The notes: generated from the letters alone by a model not told the origin. Numbered from the stretch's first letter, positions 9,003 through 18,372 are shown. The stretch is 49,322 bases of DNA from Microcoleus sp. CAWBG506 (GCA_020883125.1 JAHREW010000022.1:56596-105917); one strand, 5' to 3'. Program-made: numbers and translations.

Positions 9003-9866
9003 ATGATTGTCAGCGAATTATTGATTCTGGGTGCGGCTGGACTTTTGGCGGGAATTCTAGCAGGATTTTTGGGCATCGGCGGTGGCACGATGCTTGTACC
9101 TCTGTTGGTCGCTCTCAATTACGCGCCGGTGCAAGCTGTGGCTACGAGCGGTTTTTCCATCGTAATTACAGCTATTTCTGGCAGTTTCCAGAATTGGCGC
9201 ATGGGTTACTTCAGTTTGAGTCAGGTAGCAGAAATTGGTTTTCCGGCGGTAATAACATCACAAATCGGTGTTTATTTGACTGGGATATTTCCCCCTTACT
9301 TGTTGTTAATTGCTTTTGGGTTGTTGCTGTTACTAAATATTTATTTAATTCAAGTTCGCAAATATCTGAAAGAGTCCCAAAAATCGGCAGAGGGACAACA
9401 GGGTATGGGAGGAGAAACGGGACAAGGAGAAAATTCCCCATTGCCGATTTCTGATTCCCGATTCCCCAATCATCCCCATCTTTTGTTTAATCCAACTTTG
9501 GCTAAAGTTGCCACGGGTGGTTTGGCTGGTTTATTAGCAGGGTTGTTCGGTGTAGGCGGGGGTGTGATTATGGTGCCACTGCAAATTTTGCTGTTAGGAG
9601 AAAGTATTAAAACAGCTATTCAAACGAGTTTGGGCGTAATTGTCATCACTGCAATTTCAGCGACTTTGGGACACGCTGCGCGTGGGAATGTTTTGTGGAA
9701 TGTGGGTTTGATTCTGGGCGCTGGTGGATTGTTGGGTGCCCAGGTTAGCACTCGGTTTTTGCCGAAATTGTCCGATCGTCTAGTTAGTTTAGCCTTTCGA
9801 TCGCTCTTGGCACTTTTATCGGTTTATGTTTTTTGGCAAGCTTGGCAAAAATTTACTCACACTTAA
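9003..9866 (+). CDS. TauE/SafE (TSUP) family anion permease
   Basis: Inner-membrane permease of the sulfite/sulfonate exporter family. It has the internal two-fold repeat of the family, each half opening with a Gly-rich signature: GFLGIGGGTMLVP (about residues 22-34) and GLFGVGGGVIMVP (about 181-193). There are about 7-8 hydrophobic helices. Length 287 is slightly long because the cytoplasmic loop between halves (about 120-165) is expanded by a low-complexity Gly/Pro/Ser insert whose DNA resembles the heptamer repeats nearby. The ATG at 9003 follows a repeat array directly, so translation may be leaderless or weak. The substrate (sulfite, sulfoacetate or other anions) is not determinable. Confidence 0.9.
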   Translation: MIVSELLILGAAGLLAGILAGFLGIGGGTMLVPLLVALNYAPVQAVATSGFSIVITAISGSFQNWRMGYFSLSQVAEIGFPAVITSQIGVYLTGIFPPYLLLIAFGLLLLLNIYLIQVRKYLKESQKSAEGQQGMGGETGQGENSPLPISDSRFPNHPHLLFNPTLAKVATGGLAGLLAGLFGVGGGVIMVPLQILLLGESIKTAIQTSLGVIVITAISATLGHAARGNVLWNVGLILGAGGLLGAQVSTRFLPKLSDRLVSLAFRSLLALLSVYVFWQAWQKFTHT

Positions 9867-9879
9867 CTTTTCATATCAA

Positions 9880-9976
9880 TTCCGGTTGTATCGGAATGAT
9901 TTAACCGCGAAGGCGCTAAGGACGCGAAGTTCGAGAAGAGAGAGTTTAATACAGGACGATGAAGAGAGGATTTGGT
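9880..9976 (+). repeat. Interspersed repeat (ACCGC-AGAGG family), copy A
   Basis: Contains GGAATGATTTAACCGCGAAG, then GAAGAGAGAGTTTAATACAG and GATGAAGAGAGGATTTGGTA. Related copies lie at about 19118-19198 (+), 30680-30775 (-) and 34506-34565 (-). The first and second share the ATACAGGACGAT block; the first and third share the GATGAAGAGAGGATTTG block. Non-coding. Confidence 0.75.
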
Positions 9977-9980
9977 ATCA

Positions 9981-10790
9981 CTACTTTACCGATAGCTGCT
10001 TCACGGCGCGAGTCAGGCGCTGCAAATAAGGCTTGACAATTTGTTGATTTTGTCGCTGCAATTGGGAAACTTGCTCCTGCAATTGCTGAATCTCGGTTTG
10101 CAGTGTCGCTACATTCATGGTGGGTCGATCGAGCAAAACTTGCAATTGGCTGAGGGAACCTTGGATTTGATTAAAGTCTATCTCCTCCGATCGCTGCTGC
10201 AACTCTGCTGTCATATTTTTAACTTCCGTTAACTTTTCGTCCATCAACAAAAACCGGACATTCACATTTTCCCAATCTAATTCTCTCAGGGCGCTATTTT
10301 CCAAACGGACGAGTTTTTGCTGCAACTCTCCGAGGAATCCTCGGAGAGTGTCAATTTCCTCAGAGTCAGCCGGATGCGCCTGCATTTGCTGTTGCAGGGA
10401 AGTCAGGCTGGCCTGTATATCAGGGATGGCGTGGGATTCCAAACTGCGAAGTTGCTGCTGCAAGTCAGAGACGGTGGTATAGAGTTCCTTCGATTCTCCC
10501 GGAAGTGTCTGAACTTGCTGTTGCAGGGACTTTACTGTCAATTCTACGCCCGCGATCGCAGAATTTGCCTTTTGCTGCATTTTTTGCTCGAAACGTTGGC
10601 GATTGAGGAAATTCAGCGACAGTGCAGCCGTTAAAGGAGCCGCTGCGTAGATAATTTGCCCTGACAATCCTGCGATAATCGTCCCAATAGCTGAACTGGC
10701 TATGGATGCGTATTCTGCCACTTCTACCCAGTCTCGCTGGTTTGACGAGCTTCTGAGGGCTGGGAATGATACGTCGTTCATTTTCTGCAT
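9981..10790 (-). CDS. Membrane-associated coiled-coil protein, unknown function
   Basis: 269 residues. A 25-residue polar N-terminus precedes a hydrophobic region (about 27-62, with IASSAIGTIIAGLSGQIIYA) that could form a membrane hairpin. It is followed by about 200 residues of Gln/Leu/Glu-rich heptads (SLQQQVQTL, LQQQLRSLE, LQTEIQQLQEQVSQLQRQ) predicted to form long coiled coils. ATG at 10790, with an alternative ATG three codons in. Such proteins are frequent in cyanobacteria and may act as scaffolds, but no function is established. It is divergent from the small gene at 10937. Confidence 0.8.
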   Translation of the reverse strand: MQKMNDVSFPALRSSSNQRDWVEVAEYASIASSAIGTIIAGLSGQIIYAAAPLTAALSLNFLNRQRFEQKMQQKANSAIAGVELTVKSLQQQVQTLPGESKELYTTVSDLQQQLRSLESHAIPDIQASLTSLQQQMQAHPADSEEIDTLRGFLGELQQKLVRLENSALRELDWENVNVRFLLMDEKLTEVKNMTAELQQRSEEIDFNQIQGSLSQLQVLLDRPTMNVATLQTEIQQLQEQVSQLQRQNQQIVKPYLQRLTRAVKQLSVK

Positions 10791-10921
10791 AGTTGCGGAT
10801 TAACCTTTTAGTCGTGTGGTAGATTGCGATCGGGATTAGGTTAAACTCAAGAGCTTGTACCAAAAATCCTACATCCAAATCCTACATCCAAAATCAGAAA
10901 TCAGTCTGTCAGTCACCAGTC

Positions 10922-10928
10922 AGGAGGT
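10922..10928 (+). promoter_or_regulatory. Strong Shine-Dalgarno AGGAGGT for the 108-codon gene
   Basis: A perfect AGGAGGT lies 8 bases before the ATG at 10937. It fixes that start and supports the gene as real and well translated; most genes in this window have weak sites. Confidence 0.85.
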
Positions 10929-10936
10929 ATAAAAAA

Positions 10937-11263
10937 ATGGGTCTCAAAATTATTGAAAGCTATGACGGCAGTTTTGTCCTAGAAGCGAGTGCTAGAGCTG
11001 TACTGTTGAGTTTATTAACCGCTGACAGTTTCCAGACACAAGTAGCACAACAATTGCACTGCTCGCGCATTGAGTTTACCAACTTACTTTTTCAGCCAGT
11101 CCCTTACAGCACCGAGACTCCCAAGGGAATGCCTGCGGAGTTTGAAAAGTATCACAATCACAGCGATTTTGCGATCGTGAATGTGCCACCTAATTTCATG
11201 TTCCAAGCCAAAGTCTTTAAGCCCAGTCGCCTCTGTGCCATTTATCGAGTATTTAATACTTAG
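10937..11263 (+). CDS. Conserved-looking small protein, unknown function
   Basis: 108 residues, soluble, no membrane segment or signal. A perfect Shine-Dalgarno fixes the start. It begins MGLKIIESYDGSFVLEAS and ends in a Phe/Val-rich strand region. Composition suggests a small alpha/beta fold. I recognise no family motif. The next gene (GIY-YIG-like) follows after 82 bp on the same strand, so the two may be co-transcribed, with the terminator after that gene closing the unit. Confidence 0.7.
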   Translation: MGLKIIESYDGSFVLEASARAVLLSLLTADSFQTQVAQQLHCSRIEFTNLLFQPVPYSTETPKGMPAEFEKYHNHSDFAIVNVPPNFMFQAKVFKPSRLCAIYRVFNT

Positions 11264-11345
11264 CTACAAACAGTTTACCAATTAGCTCAAACCTAGTTAA
11301 TCTCTGATTTAACTCTCAAATCTTACATCTAAAATATCAAATAGA

Positions 11346-11885
11346 ATGACAGAAGACATTCCCACATTAGCTAGCTTAGAATTCTTTCCCTACATCGATG
11401 CGGAGGGAAAATTACCAGAATTTGTACATGGAAAAATAGGCGTTTGCGCGATTTTTGACAGCGATAAAGTCCTCCAATTTGTGGGATATTCTCGCGATAT
11501 TTACCTCAGCCTGAAACAATATCTAGTGCGCCAACACCAACACTGCTACTGGCTGAAAGTCCAAATAATCGATCGACCAAACCGCACTATTCTGGAAAAT
11601 ATCCGACAAAGTTGGATTGCCGAAAACGGTTCGGAGCCTGCGGGTAATGGTGTCGATGCTGGGAAGTGGAACGATCCCATCGATACCAAAACTGTAATGA
11701 CAGTCGAAGAAATAGCAAATTATGAAGCTATCATCATCGATGAACTTGCCAAAGATAAATTGTTGAAAAATGTAGCGCGGCGGGTAGAAAATGAAATCTT
11801 ATCCCAACTCAAAGCCCGTGGTGTCACGGAAGAAATTCGCTTTAATCCTAAGCTGAAAACTAGCGGATTGCTAGATTTGAAGTAA
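11346..11885 (+). CDS. GIY-YIG nuclease superfamily-like protein
   Basis: 179 residues resembling the cyanobacterial/plastid family annotated as GIY-YIG nuclease-like. The region GKIGVCAIFDSDKVLQFVGYSRD (about 29-51) aligns with the GIY...YIG double strand: the first motif is IGVCAIF and the second FVGYSRD. It is followed by a helix with LKQYLVRQ and the conserved R of IDRPNRTILENIR. The first Tyr of a classical GIY motif is replaced by Cys, and the catalytic Glu is not obvious, so nuclease activity is uncertain. ATG at 11346. Probably forms a two-gene unit with the 108-codon gene upstream. Confidence 0.7.
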   Translation: MTEDIPTLASLEFFPYIDAEGKLPEFVHGKIGVCAIFDSDKVLQFVGYSRDIYLSLKQYLVRQHQHCYWLKVQIIDRPNRTILENIRQSWIAENGSEPAGNGVDAGKWNDPIDTKTVMTVEEIANYEAIIIDELAKDKLLKNVARRVENEILSQLKARGVTEEIRFNPKLKTSGLLDLK

Positions 11886-11918
11886 AGCAGAACCCCCTTT
11901 CAATGATCCCTTAAATAT

Positions 11919-11950
11919 CCGACTGCTTCTGTGCAGTCGGGTATTTGGTT
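11919..11950 (+). terminator. Rho-independent terminator candidate
   Basis: An 8-bp perfect stem CCGACTGC / GCAGTCGG (11919-11926 and 11933-11940) with loop TTCTGT is followed by GTATTTGGTTTT. It lies 34 bp after the GIY-YIG-like gene and is oriented to end that transcript. The T-run is interrupted, so strength is uncertain. Confidence 0.65.
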
Positions 11951-12244
11951 TTAGGATAATTTTTGAGAGAGTTATGGGCACCAGACTGGTCTGAGACCTG
12001 GTTGTTACCAAGTTTTTGGGATGCCATAAGTAAATCCACTTAATTAGCGGTTCCGGCCCTTCTTCCCGGTTCCTGAGCGTAGTCGAAGGGTGGAAGGGTC
12101 TTCTTCCTTCTCCCAGACCAAAAATGTTGATTCTCAAGTTGGGCTGATCGGGACCAAAATATTATGAATGTAAGTCGTATTGCTATTGTTGCATCTGCCT
12201 TCGGCATTCTTCCTTGAATATCTGCTTGACATTCAAAATACCCA
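11951..12244. other. Intergenic region with repeat fragments before the kinase gene
   Basis: Holds a fragment of a widespread cyanobacterial intergenic repeat (CCCGGTTCCTGAGCGTAGTC near 12065, with GAAGGGTGGAAGGGTCTTC). No gene is accepted here; short minus-strand frames are shadows of the repeat. The promoter of the downstream kinase presumably lies at 12150-12240 but has no clear consensus. Confidence 0.5.
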
Positions 12245-13315
12245 ATGGATATGAAACCAACTCTTTTGAACAACCGCTATCGCATTATTGCCAAACTCGG
12301 CACTGGGGGTTTTGGGGAAACTTTTCTAGCCCAAGATACTCAAATGCCTTCAGCTCGCTGCTGTGTACTCAAGCAGTTAAAGCCTACTGCTAAAAATCCT
12401 CAAATTTTACATTTAGTTCAACAGCGGTTTAAACGGGAAGCTGCAATTTTGGAACTACTCAACGAACGAAAATATCGAATTCCCCAACTTTACGCTTATT
12501 TTGAAGAGTCTGGGCAATTTTATTTAGTCCAAGAATGGATTGACGGGGAAAATCTGGCGCGTAAGATACAACAACAAGGGGTTTGCAGCGAGGGAACTGT
12601 AAAATCTATATTAATCAGTGTATTGGAAATTCTTGATTATATTCACGCTCATGGCATTATTCACAGGGATATTAAGCCTGACAATATTTTGCTAAGAAAG
12701 CGAGATGGACAGCCTGTGCTGATTGATTTTGGAGCGGTGAAAGAAACAATGGCAACCGCGGAAAATTCAGCAGACAATTACCGTTCTATTTTGATAGGTA
12801 CTCCTGGATTTATGGCATCGGAACAGGCAAACGGACGACCAATTTACGCTAGTGATTTATTTAGTTTAGGCTTGACTGCGATTTATTTACTAACTGGCAA
12901 GATTCCTCAAGAATTAGAAGTAGATGCGGAAACAGGAGAGTTTGTTTGGCGGCATTTGGCTGGCAATATTAGTTATAGTTTGGCAGCAATTTTGGATAAG
13001 GCAATTCGGTTTCACCCGCGCGATCGCTATGCAACTGCTAGGGAAATGTTAGCAGAAATACAAGGGGCGCTCAGTGCTATTCCTGACACAGAATTTTCCC
13101 TGCCATTGCCCACAGTTGCCGAATTTAGATCTCATAGTCAACAACCATTTTGGGCGGATTTAATTGATCTCAAAAAAATTACTTTAGTGGGGGGATTGCT
13201 CGGAGCTTTAGCGAGTTTTGCTTTTGTTTTTAAAATTCCCGAAACCAATCTCAATTATTCCATGGAGAAACTGATTCCTATTGCCAAACAAGAACAGCTA
13301 ATTCCCAATAAGTAA
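12245..13315 (+). CDS. Serine/threonine protein kinase with a C-terminal membrane helix
   Basis: Hanks-type kinase. Glycine loop GTGGFG at 19-24, ATP-binding Lys43 in CVLKQL, helix-C Glu65, catalytic HRDIKPDN at 140-147 and DFG at 161-163, so all catalytic residues are present. GTPGFMASEQ follows as the activation/P+1 segment. After the domain (to about 275) a linker leads to one membrane helix at about 309-329 (ITLVGGLLGALASFAFVF) and a short Lys/Asn-rich external tail, so the kinase domain is cytoplasmic. ATG at 12245; a second ATG two codons later is possible. There is no WD40 or TPR sensor, unlike the other two kinases in this window. Substrates unknown. Confidence 0.93.
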   Translation: MDMKPTLLNNRYRIIAKLGTGGFGETFLAQDTQMPSARCCVLKQLKPTAKNPQILHLVQQRFKREAAILELLNERKYRIPQLYAYFEESGQFYLVQEWIDGENLARKIQQQGVCSEGTVKSILISVLEILDYIHAHGIIHRDIKPDNILLRKRDGQPVLIDFGAVKETMATAENSADNYRSILIGTPGFMASEQANGRPIYASDLFSLGLTAIYLLTGKIPQELEVDAETGEFVWRHLAGNISYSLAAILDKAIRFHPRDRYATAREMLAEIQGALSAIPDTEFSLPLPTVAEFRSHSQQPFWADLIDLKKITLVGGLLGALASFAFVFKIPETNLNYSMEKLIPIAKQEQLIPNK

Positions 13316-13486
13316 GAGAGGTAGATCCTTGAGATGACAACACTTGACTTACGCCCTGGTTATCCATTAATTAGCAAGTGGACACTCCGGGCGATCGCAA
13401 TTCACCACCAAATTCCCTGTCCCAACCCGTTTTTTCCATAAATCCACAAGCTATGATTTGGTGTTGGGAACCTTTCAGAAATCTCA

Positions 13487-14608
13487 ATGCTGAACACAAA
13501 AACAATTCTTTCGAGCCTACTGCTATTTATCCCGATTTCCATTGCCGGACACTTCCTGGAATGGGAATCCTCCACAATCTTCATCACATCTGCCCTAGCC
13601 ATCATCCCCCTGGCTGCGTGGATGGGTACTGCCACCGAAGAAATCGCCGTCGTCCTGGGCCCAAATTTGGGTGGTTTGCTCAATGCTACCTTTGGAAATG
13701 CCACGGAACTGATTATCGGTATCGTCGCCCTGAATGCCGGACTCATCGATGTGGTGAAAGCTAGTATCACCGGTTCGATTATTGGGAACCTGTTGCTAGT
13801 CATGGGGCTGGCCATGTTGCTGGGTGGCTTGCGCTACAAGGAACAAGAATTTCAGCCGATAGTCGCCAGATTGAACGCTTCGGCGATGAATTTAGCCGTA
13901 ATTGCAATTTTGGTGCCGACAGCAGTGGATGTCACCTCTAGAGGTATCGATCCTGAGACGATGCAAAAACTTTCCAGCGCCGTGGCTATAGTCCTGATCG
14001 TAGTCTACGTGCTGACTCTGCTGTTTTCGATGAAAACTCACACCTACCTCTACGATGCTGGGGTAGCGGAGATCGAAATGTTGGAAGAACTAGCCGAAAG
14101 CAATTTAGCAGGAGACAATCCCGAACACAAAGTCAATCTACCACTGTGGATTGGGGTGCTGTTGGTGTGTACCCTGATGGTAGCTGGGGAGTCCGAACTG
14201 CTAGTGGGTACACTAGAAGAAGCAACTGCTAGTTTGGGACTGAGTGCATTGTTTACTGGGGTGATTGTAGTTCCGATTATTGGTAACGCGGCTGAACACG
14301 CTACAGCAGTCACGGTGGCGATGAAAAATAAAATGGATTTGTCGGTTTCTGTGGCAGTTGGTTCTAGTTTGCAAATTGCTCTGTTTGTTGCCCCGGTGTT
14401 GGTTTTGGCCGGTTTTATCCTGGGAAAACCGATGGACTTGGACTTCAATCCGTTTGAACTCGTAGCAGTGACGGTAGCGGTGTTGATCGCTAATTCCATC
14501 AGTTCTGATGGTAAGTCTAACTGGCTCGAAGGTACTTTGCTGCTGGCAGCTTATGCAGTTTTAGCCTTAGCATTCTATTTTCACCCGGTAATTGACGGAC
14601 TTGCCTAG
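13487..14608 (+). CDS. cax: Calcium/proton antiporter (CaCA family)
   Basis: Cation antiporter that extrudes Ca2+ in exchange for protons across a membrane. 373 residues, about 11 hydrophobic helices. It carries the two signature alpha-repeats, GNATELIIG (about residues 85-93) and GNAAEHATA (about 266-274), whose Glu residues bind Ca2+. An acidic loop EIEMLEELAESN separates the halves as in VCX1/CAX proteins. ATG at 13487; no strong Shine-Dalgarno. It stands alone on the plus strand after the kinase gene. Cyanobacterial relatives have been linked to Ca2+ homeostasis and salt or alkaline tolerance; that role here is inferred. Confidence 0.95.
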   Translation: MLNTKTILSSLLLFIPISIAGHFLEWESSTIFITSALAIIPLAAWMGTATEEIAVVLGPNLGGLLNATFGNATELIIGIVALNAGLIDVVKASITGSIIGNLLLVMGLAMLLGGLRYKEQEFQPIVARLNASAMNLAVIAILVPTAVDVTSRGIDPETMQKLSSAVAIVLIVVYVLTLLFSMKTHTYLYDAGVAEIEMLEELAESNLAGDNPEHKVNLPLWIGVLLVCTLMVAGESELLVGTLEEATASLGLSALFTGVIVVPIIGNAAEHATAVTVAMKNKMDLSVSVAVGSSLQIALFVAPVLVLAGFILGKPMDLDFNPFELVAVTVAVLIANSISSDGKSNWLEGTLLLAAYAVLALAFYFHPVIDGLA

Positions 14609-15102
14609 ATACAAAAGGAGGGGGGAAGGGGTAGGGCTATTTTATTCTCAGGAAGCATGGGGGGTAGGCAAAGAAAGGCGCTACCCCTACACAATCATCG
14701 TTTTCTTGAGAATGAAACAGTGGAGTCCTTCACCCCCTCACCCTCTCACCCTCTCTTCCAGCTTCGTTTTTCGGTCTTCCTTTGCAAGTGGTCGTTGCGA
14801 TCGTACAATGGAAGAGTAATTGCAATTCGTTCAAAGGTCTTAACTGACCATGACAGCGTTAGTTACCAGTAAATAGAAGCGTACCTAACTAATAGGTCTA
14901 GTCTTCAATTTTTCCGGGTGTCTTCAACAAAAACAAATACAAAGCGCTGTCGTTGTGCGATCGCAATGTTAGATACCATGCTCAAAGATATTTCTGAAGA
15001 GTGTGTCATATTTGGATTCTCTCCAGATGTCAGAGAAAATCTGAATTGAAAGTATCAAGATGTTAAAGTAAACATTGATAAAGCAACCTCAACTAGGGTT
15101 AT
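14609..15102. other. Intergenic region before the kinase/WD40 gene
   Basis: 494 bp. An imperfect inverted repeat (GGGGTAGGGC near 14628 with GCGCTACCCC near 14679) and a CACCCTCTCACCCTCTC run mark repeat material at 14618-14760. The rest is A/T-rich and presumably holds the promoter for the gene at 15103. Two short frames (75 and 71 codons) lie across the repeat and are not accepted. Confidence 0.5.
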
Positions 15103-17172
15103 GTGGCTTCTGTGAGTTATTGCCTCAATCCCAAATGCCCGAATCCCTCCGATCCTGCCAATGCTGGTAAGTCCGCGTGTCTTCACTGCGGTTCAGAACT
15201 TTTGTTGCAAGGTAGATATCGCTTGGTCGCCCCTCTCGGAGGCGGGGGTTTTGGTAAAACTTTTGAAGTGGACGACAACGGCACCCTAAAAGTGCTCAAA
15301 GTCCTCCTCAAAGAACATCCCAAAGCTGTAGAACTTTTTAAGCAAGAAGCCGATGTATTGGTCAGGCTGAGACATCCGGGCATTCCGAAAGTAGACCGCG
15401 ACGGTTATTTTATATTTTCCCCGGCTAACACCACGGAGTCTTTTCACTGTCTGATCATGGAGAAAATTGCCGGTGCTAATTTGCAGGACTGGCTGAAACA
15501 TAGGGGTCGCCCGATTACTCAAGAACTGGCTGTTAATTGGTTGAAACAACTGTCGGAAATTTTAGATCTGGTTCACAGACTGAATTATTTTCACAGGGAC
15601 ATCAAGCCGCACAATATTATGTGCAAGCCAAACGGTCAGTTGGTGCTAATTGACTTCGGGACTGCTAGGGAAGTGTCGGCGACTTATTTCGCCAAAGTGG
15701 GTCAGGGGGGAAATGTGACAGGTATTGTTTCTCCTGGTTACACACCGCCGGAACAAACCAATGGTAAGGCAGTTCCGCAGTCGGATTTTTTTGCCCTGGG
15801 ACGCACTTTTGTTTATTTACTGACGGGGAAACCACCGACGGCTTTTCCTGAGAATCCACGCACGGGTAAATTGATGTGGCGCAAAGGGGCTCCTCAAGTT
15901 TCCGATGCTGTGGCGAATGTGATTGACTATTTGATGGCACCTTTTCCGGGAAATCGACCTCAAAGTCCACAGGTAGTTTTACAGTGCTTGGAAGAAATTA
16001 ATCTGGATGAGGGGGAGCCTGAGTTGCCAACTCAGTTACCGACGACTGGTAAAACTAAAATTCGGGCGAATCCTGGCGTGTCTGGGATGACTAAGCAGAG
16101 TTCTGGAAAAAAGCTCAGACCGCTGAACTCTGGCTTGAACAAGTCTGGTCTAGACCGGTTTGAGTGGAAAAACAAGTTGCTGGCGGGCGCTGCTGTTTTA
16201 CTGGTGGCTGTGGGCGGCTCTCAAATTTACGCTTCCCTGCGTTATAAGGTGTTTCCGGCAAATCCCATGTGGCTGCTTTCTAGTTTGCCTAGCAGTCAGT
16301 TTTTGGAAAATAGTTTGGATAATGTCGGGAGTGTAAATAACATCGCCATTTCTGCGGATGGTAAAACTTTGGTCAGTGCCAGTTTTGGCACGATTAGAAT
16401 TTGGAATCTGATGACGGGACAGGTGGTGCGGACGCTCAATCAAGTGCATTCTAAAAAATCGGTGAATGCTGTGGCAGTGAGTCCCAATGGTCAAATTTTA
16501 GCTAGTGGTGGCGACGATAATAATGTGATTTTGTGGGATTTAAAAAACGGTCGGCGGATGTTGACAATTCCCGCTCACAGCCGCCGGGTGAATGCGATCG
16601 CTTTCAGCCGAGACGGTCAGACTATGGCTAGTGCTAGTGATGATAAAACAGTTCGCTTGTGGAATGTCAGAACGGGAGGTAGGTTGTTGACTTTGATTGG
16701 TCACGGGGGAGGAGTAAAGGCGATCGCCTTTAGCCCAGACGGTCAAACTTTGGCTAGCGGCGGCGAAGACAAGACTGTACGTTTGTGGAGTGTCAAAAGC
16801 GGAGATGTCAGAAGAATTCTCGCCGGTCATGGGCGGGGTGTTAATGCAGTGGCTTTTAGCCCCAATGGGCAAGTTGTGGCTAGTGGTAGCAGTGACAATA
16901 CTATCCGTTTGTGGAACGCGCAAAATGGTAAACGGACTCGCACTCTGGAAGGGCATGGAAGTTGGGTGAGGGCGATCGCTTTTAGCCCCGATAACCGCTC
17001 TTTAATCAGTGGTGGTACGGATATTATAGTTTGGGATCTCAAGACCGGAAAAGAAAGAAGCACTCTTTCTGGTCACAGTCAGTTTGTGAATTCTATTGCG
17101 ATTAGTAAAAATGGCCAAAACTTAGTCAGTGGTAGTCCCGATCGCACGATTAAGATTTGGCGAATTCCTTAG
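15103..17172 (+). CDS. Zinc-ribbon Ser/Thr kinase with WD40 propeller
   Basis: Three-part signalling protein of a cyanobacterial type. An N-terminal four-Cys ribbon (C7, C12, C26, C29) precedes a complete kinase domain: glycine loop GGGGFG at 46-51, Lys66, Glu82, HRDIKPHN at 164-171, DFG at 184-186. A membrane helix follows (about 362-382, LLAGAAVLLVAVGGSQIYAS), then seven WD40 blades to the C-terminus, enough for one closed propeller. The kinase would be cytoplasmic and the propeller on the other side of the membrane, acting as a sensor or docking surface (inference). The start is GTG at 15103; a GTG at 15112 would give the common SYCLNPxCPNP opening. Its stop is only 7 bp from the end of the convergent transaldolase gene. 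Confidence 0.93.
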   Translation: MASVSYCLNPKCPNPSDPANAGKSACLHCGSELLLQGRYRLVAPLGGGGFGKTFEVDDNGTLKVLKVLLKEHPKAVELFKQEADVLVRLRHPGIPKVDRDGYFIFSPANTTESFHCLIMEKIAGANLQDWLKHRGRPITQELAVNWLKQLSEILDLVHRLNYFHRDIKPHNIMCKPNGQLVLIDFGTAREVSATYFAKVGQGGNVTGIVSPGYTPPEQTNGKAVPQSDFFALGRTFVYLLTGKPPTAFPENPRTGKLMWRKGAPQVSDAVANVIDYLMAPFPGNRPQSPQVVLQCLEEINLDEGEPELPTQLPTTGKTKIRANPGVSGMTKQSSGKKLRPLNSGLNKSGLDRFEWKNKLLAGAAVLLVAVGGSQIYASLRYKVFPANPMWLLSSLPSSQFLENSLDNVGSVNNIAISADGKTLVSASFGTIRIWNLMTGQVVRTLNQVHSKKSVNAVAVSPNGQILASGGDDNNVILWDLKNGRRMLTIPAHSRRVNAIAFSRDGQTMASASDDKTVRLWNVRTGGRLLTLIGHGGGVKAIAFSPDGQTLASGGEDKTVRLWSVKSGDVRRILAGHGRGVNAVAFSPNGQVVASGSSDNTIRLWNAQNGKRTRTLEGHGSWVRAIAFSPDNRSLISGGTDIIVWDLKTGKERSTLSGHSQFVNSIAISKNGQNLVSGSPDRTIKIWRIP

Positions 17173-17179
17173 AACGAGA

Positions 17180-17818
17180 TTACGAAACAATTCCCCGCCC
17201 GTTTTTGGCAAATTCATCCACAGTTTGCTGTGACAATTCATGAAGGGCGATCGCTTGCAATACATCCAAAGGCAATGTCAAATGATGGGCACCAGCTAAT
17301 AAAGTCTGCACCGCTTCTTCCGGCGATTTAATGCTAGCTGCTAAAATTTCAGTATTAGTTTTTTTCAAGACATTTGCCATGTCCCGCACTAAAGCAAAAC
17401 CGTCTCCCAAAAGTCTGGTGGCGCGATTCACATAGGCGATCGCATATTTTGCCCCAGCTTCTGCTGACACAACCGCTTGGGAGGGGCTGTAAATAGCTGT
17501 AACCGCGCAAGGAATTTCCGGTGATAGGTGTGCTACTGCTTGGAAACCGGGGATTGTGGCGGGAATTTTTAAGACTGTTTGCTGTCCAATTAATTCAAAA
17601 GCTGCTTTTCCTTCTGCTACCATCCCATCAAAATCAGATGCTGTTAGCTGATAATACAATTCCCCTGGAATGATTTGTGCCAGTTCTTGTAGCGTCACTG
17701 CGGGAGAGAAATTGCTTTTTGCCAAAAGTGTAGGATTGGTAGTAATTCCCCCTACCCATCCCCACTGACTGGCTAACTGGGCTTCTGTTATAATCGCGGT
17801 ATCAACATAAATTGCCAT
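17180..17818 (-). CDS. Transaldolase family protein (fructose-6-phosphate aldolase-like)
   Basis: Small class I aldolase of the transaldolase/FSA group, 212 residues (family usual about 215-220). Asp6 in YVDTA, Asn28 in TTNPTLL and the Schiff-base Lys84 in VLKIPAT are at expected places; the barrel continues with CAVTAIYSPSQA and the AASIKS motif. It would cleave or transfer dihydroxyacetone units in pentose-phosphate-type metabolism; whether it is a transaldolase or an F6P aldolase cannot be decided here. ATG at 17818. Convergent with the kinase/WD40 gene. Cyanobacteria normally have a large transaldolase as well, so this is probably an auxiliary enzyme. Confidence 0.88.
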   Translation of the reverse strand: MAIYVDTAIITEAQLASQWGWVGGITTNPTLLAKSNFSPAVTLQELAQIIPGELYYQLTASDFDGMVAEGKAAFELIGQQTVLKIPATIPGFQAVAHLSPEIPCAVTAIYSPSQAVVSAEAGAKYAIAYVNRATRLLGDGFALVRDMANVLKKTNTEILAASIKSPEEAVQTLLAGAHHLTLPLDVLQAIALHELSQQTVDEFAKNGRGIVS

Positions 17819-18114
17819 TTGTTCTACACCTTAAATTTACTACTTTAGAGAGACGGAGTTTCAGTTGGATAATAAGTTTGCCAAAATTATCGGGGAATTT
17901 TATTCCTAGGGTTTTAGCATACCAGTTTTTGGAGCATATTACCATTAGGTAATCATCAAACTTTAGTTATTTTAGCTACCTAGGTACATAAAATACTGGG
18001 CCTTGGGAAATTGTGATTTTTTTTAAATTAAATAACATCGCCAAATACCGGATACACATAGTCGGCATTTGTAGTATGGCTTAGGTATCGAATAAGTCAA
18101 GGAAGTGAGTCAAA

Positions 18115-18333
18115 ATGAGCCACAAACAGAATCAGCCTCCATTGGGACTAGGAACATCTGATGCGGACTGGGAACAATCAATAGTAACTGCGGAAGAATT
18201 GCCTGTCAATGTGAAATCTAAAACTGCGTCCCAAGTATTTGGGAGTCATGGTGAAGACCGTTTAAATGCTCTAGCTCGCTTGATGATGGTGAGTTTCACT
18301 TGGTCGATGGCAGAACTGTCTCAACGCAAGTAA
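18115..18333 (+). CDS. Small soluble protein, unknown function
   Basis: 72 residues (MSHKQNQPPLGLG...), polar, no membrane segment. The C-terminal third (DRLNALARLMMVSFTWSMAELSQRK) is an amphipathic helix. ATG preceded by AAGGAAGTGAG at good distance, which supports translation. It lies 39 bp before pabC on the same strand and may be co-transcribed with it. I recognise no family. Confidence 0.6.
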   Translation: MSHKQNQPPLGLGTSDADWEQSIVTAEELPVNVKSKTASQVFGSHGEDRLNALARLMMVSFTWSMAELSQRK

Positions 18334-18372
18334 AATCAACATGGGTTGAGTAACTTATTCACGATGGTCTAA

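Noticed and set aside
13378..13764. 128-codon plus-strand frame overlapping the start of cax
   Set aside because: Its sequence is a frame-shifted shadow of cax, which has clear antiporter motifs.
14592..14872. Two overlapping 71-75 codon frames after cax
   Set aside because: They cover a C/T-rich repeat with inverted segments and have no start signal.
18115..18333. Treating the 72-codon gene as a shadow ORF
   Set aside because: Rejected as a shadow: it has a good AAGGAAG leader, lies alone in its region and precedes pabC closely, so it is listed as a gene of moderate confidence.
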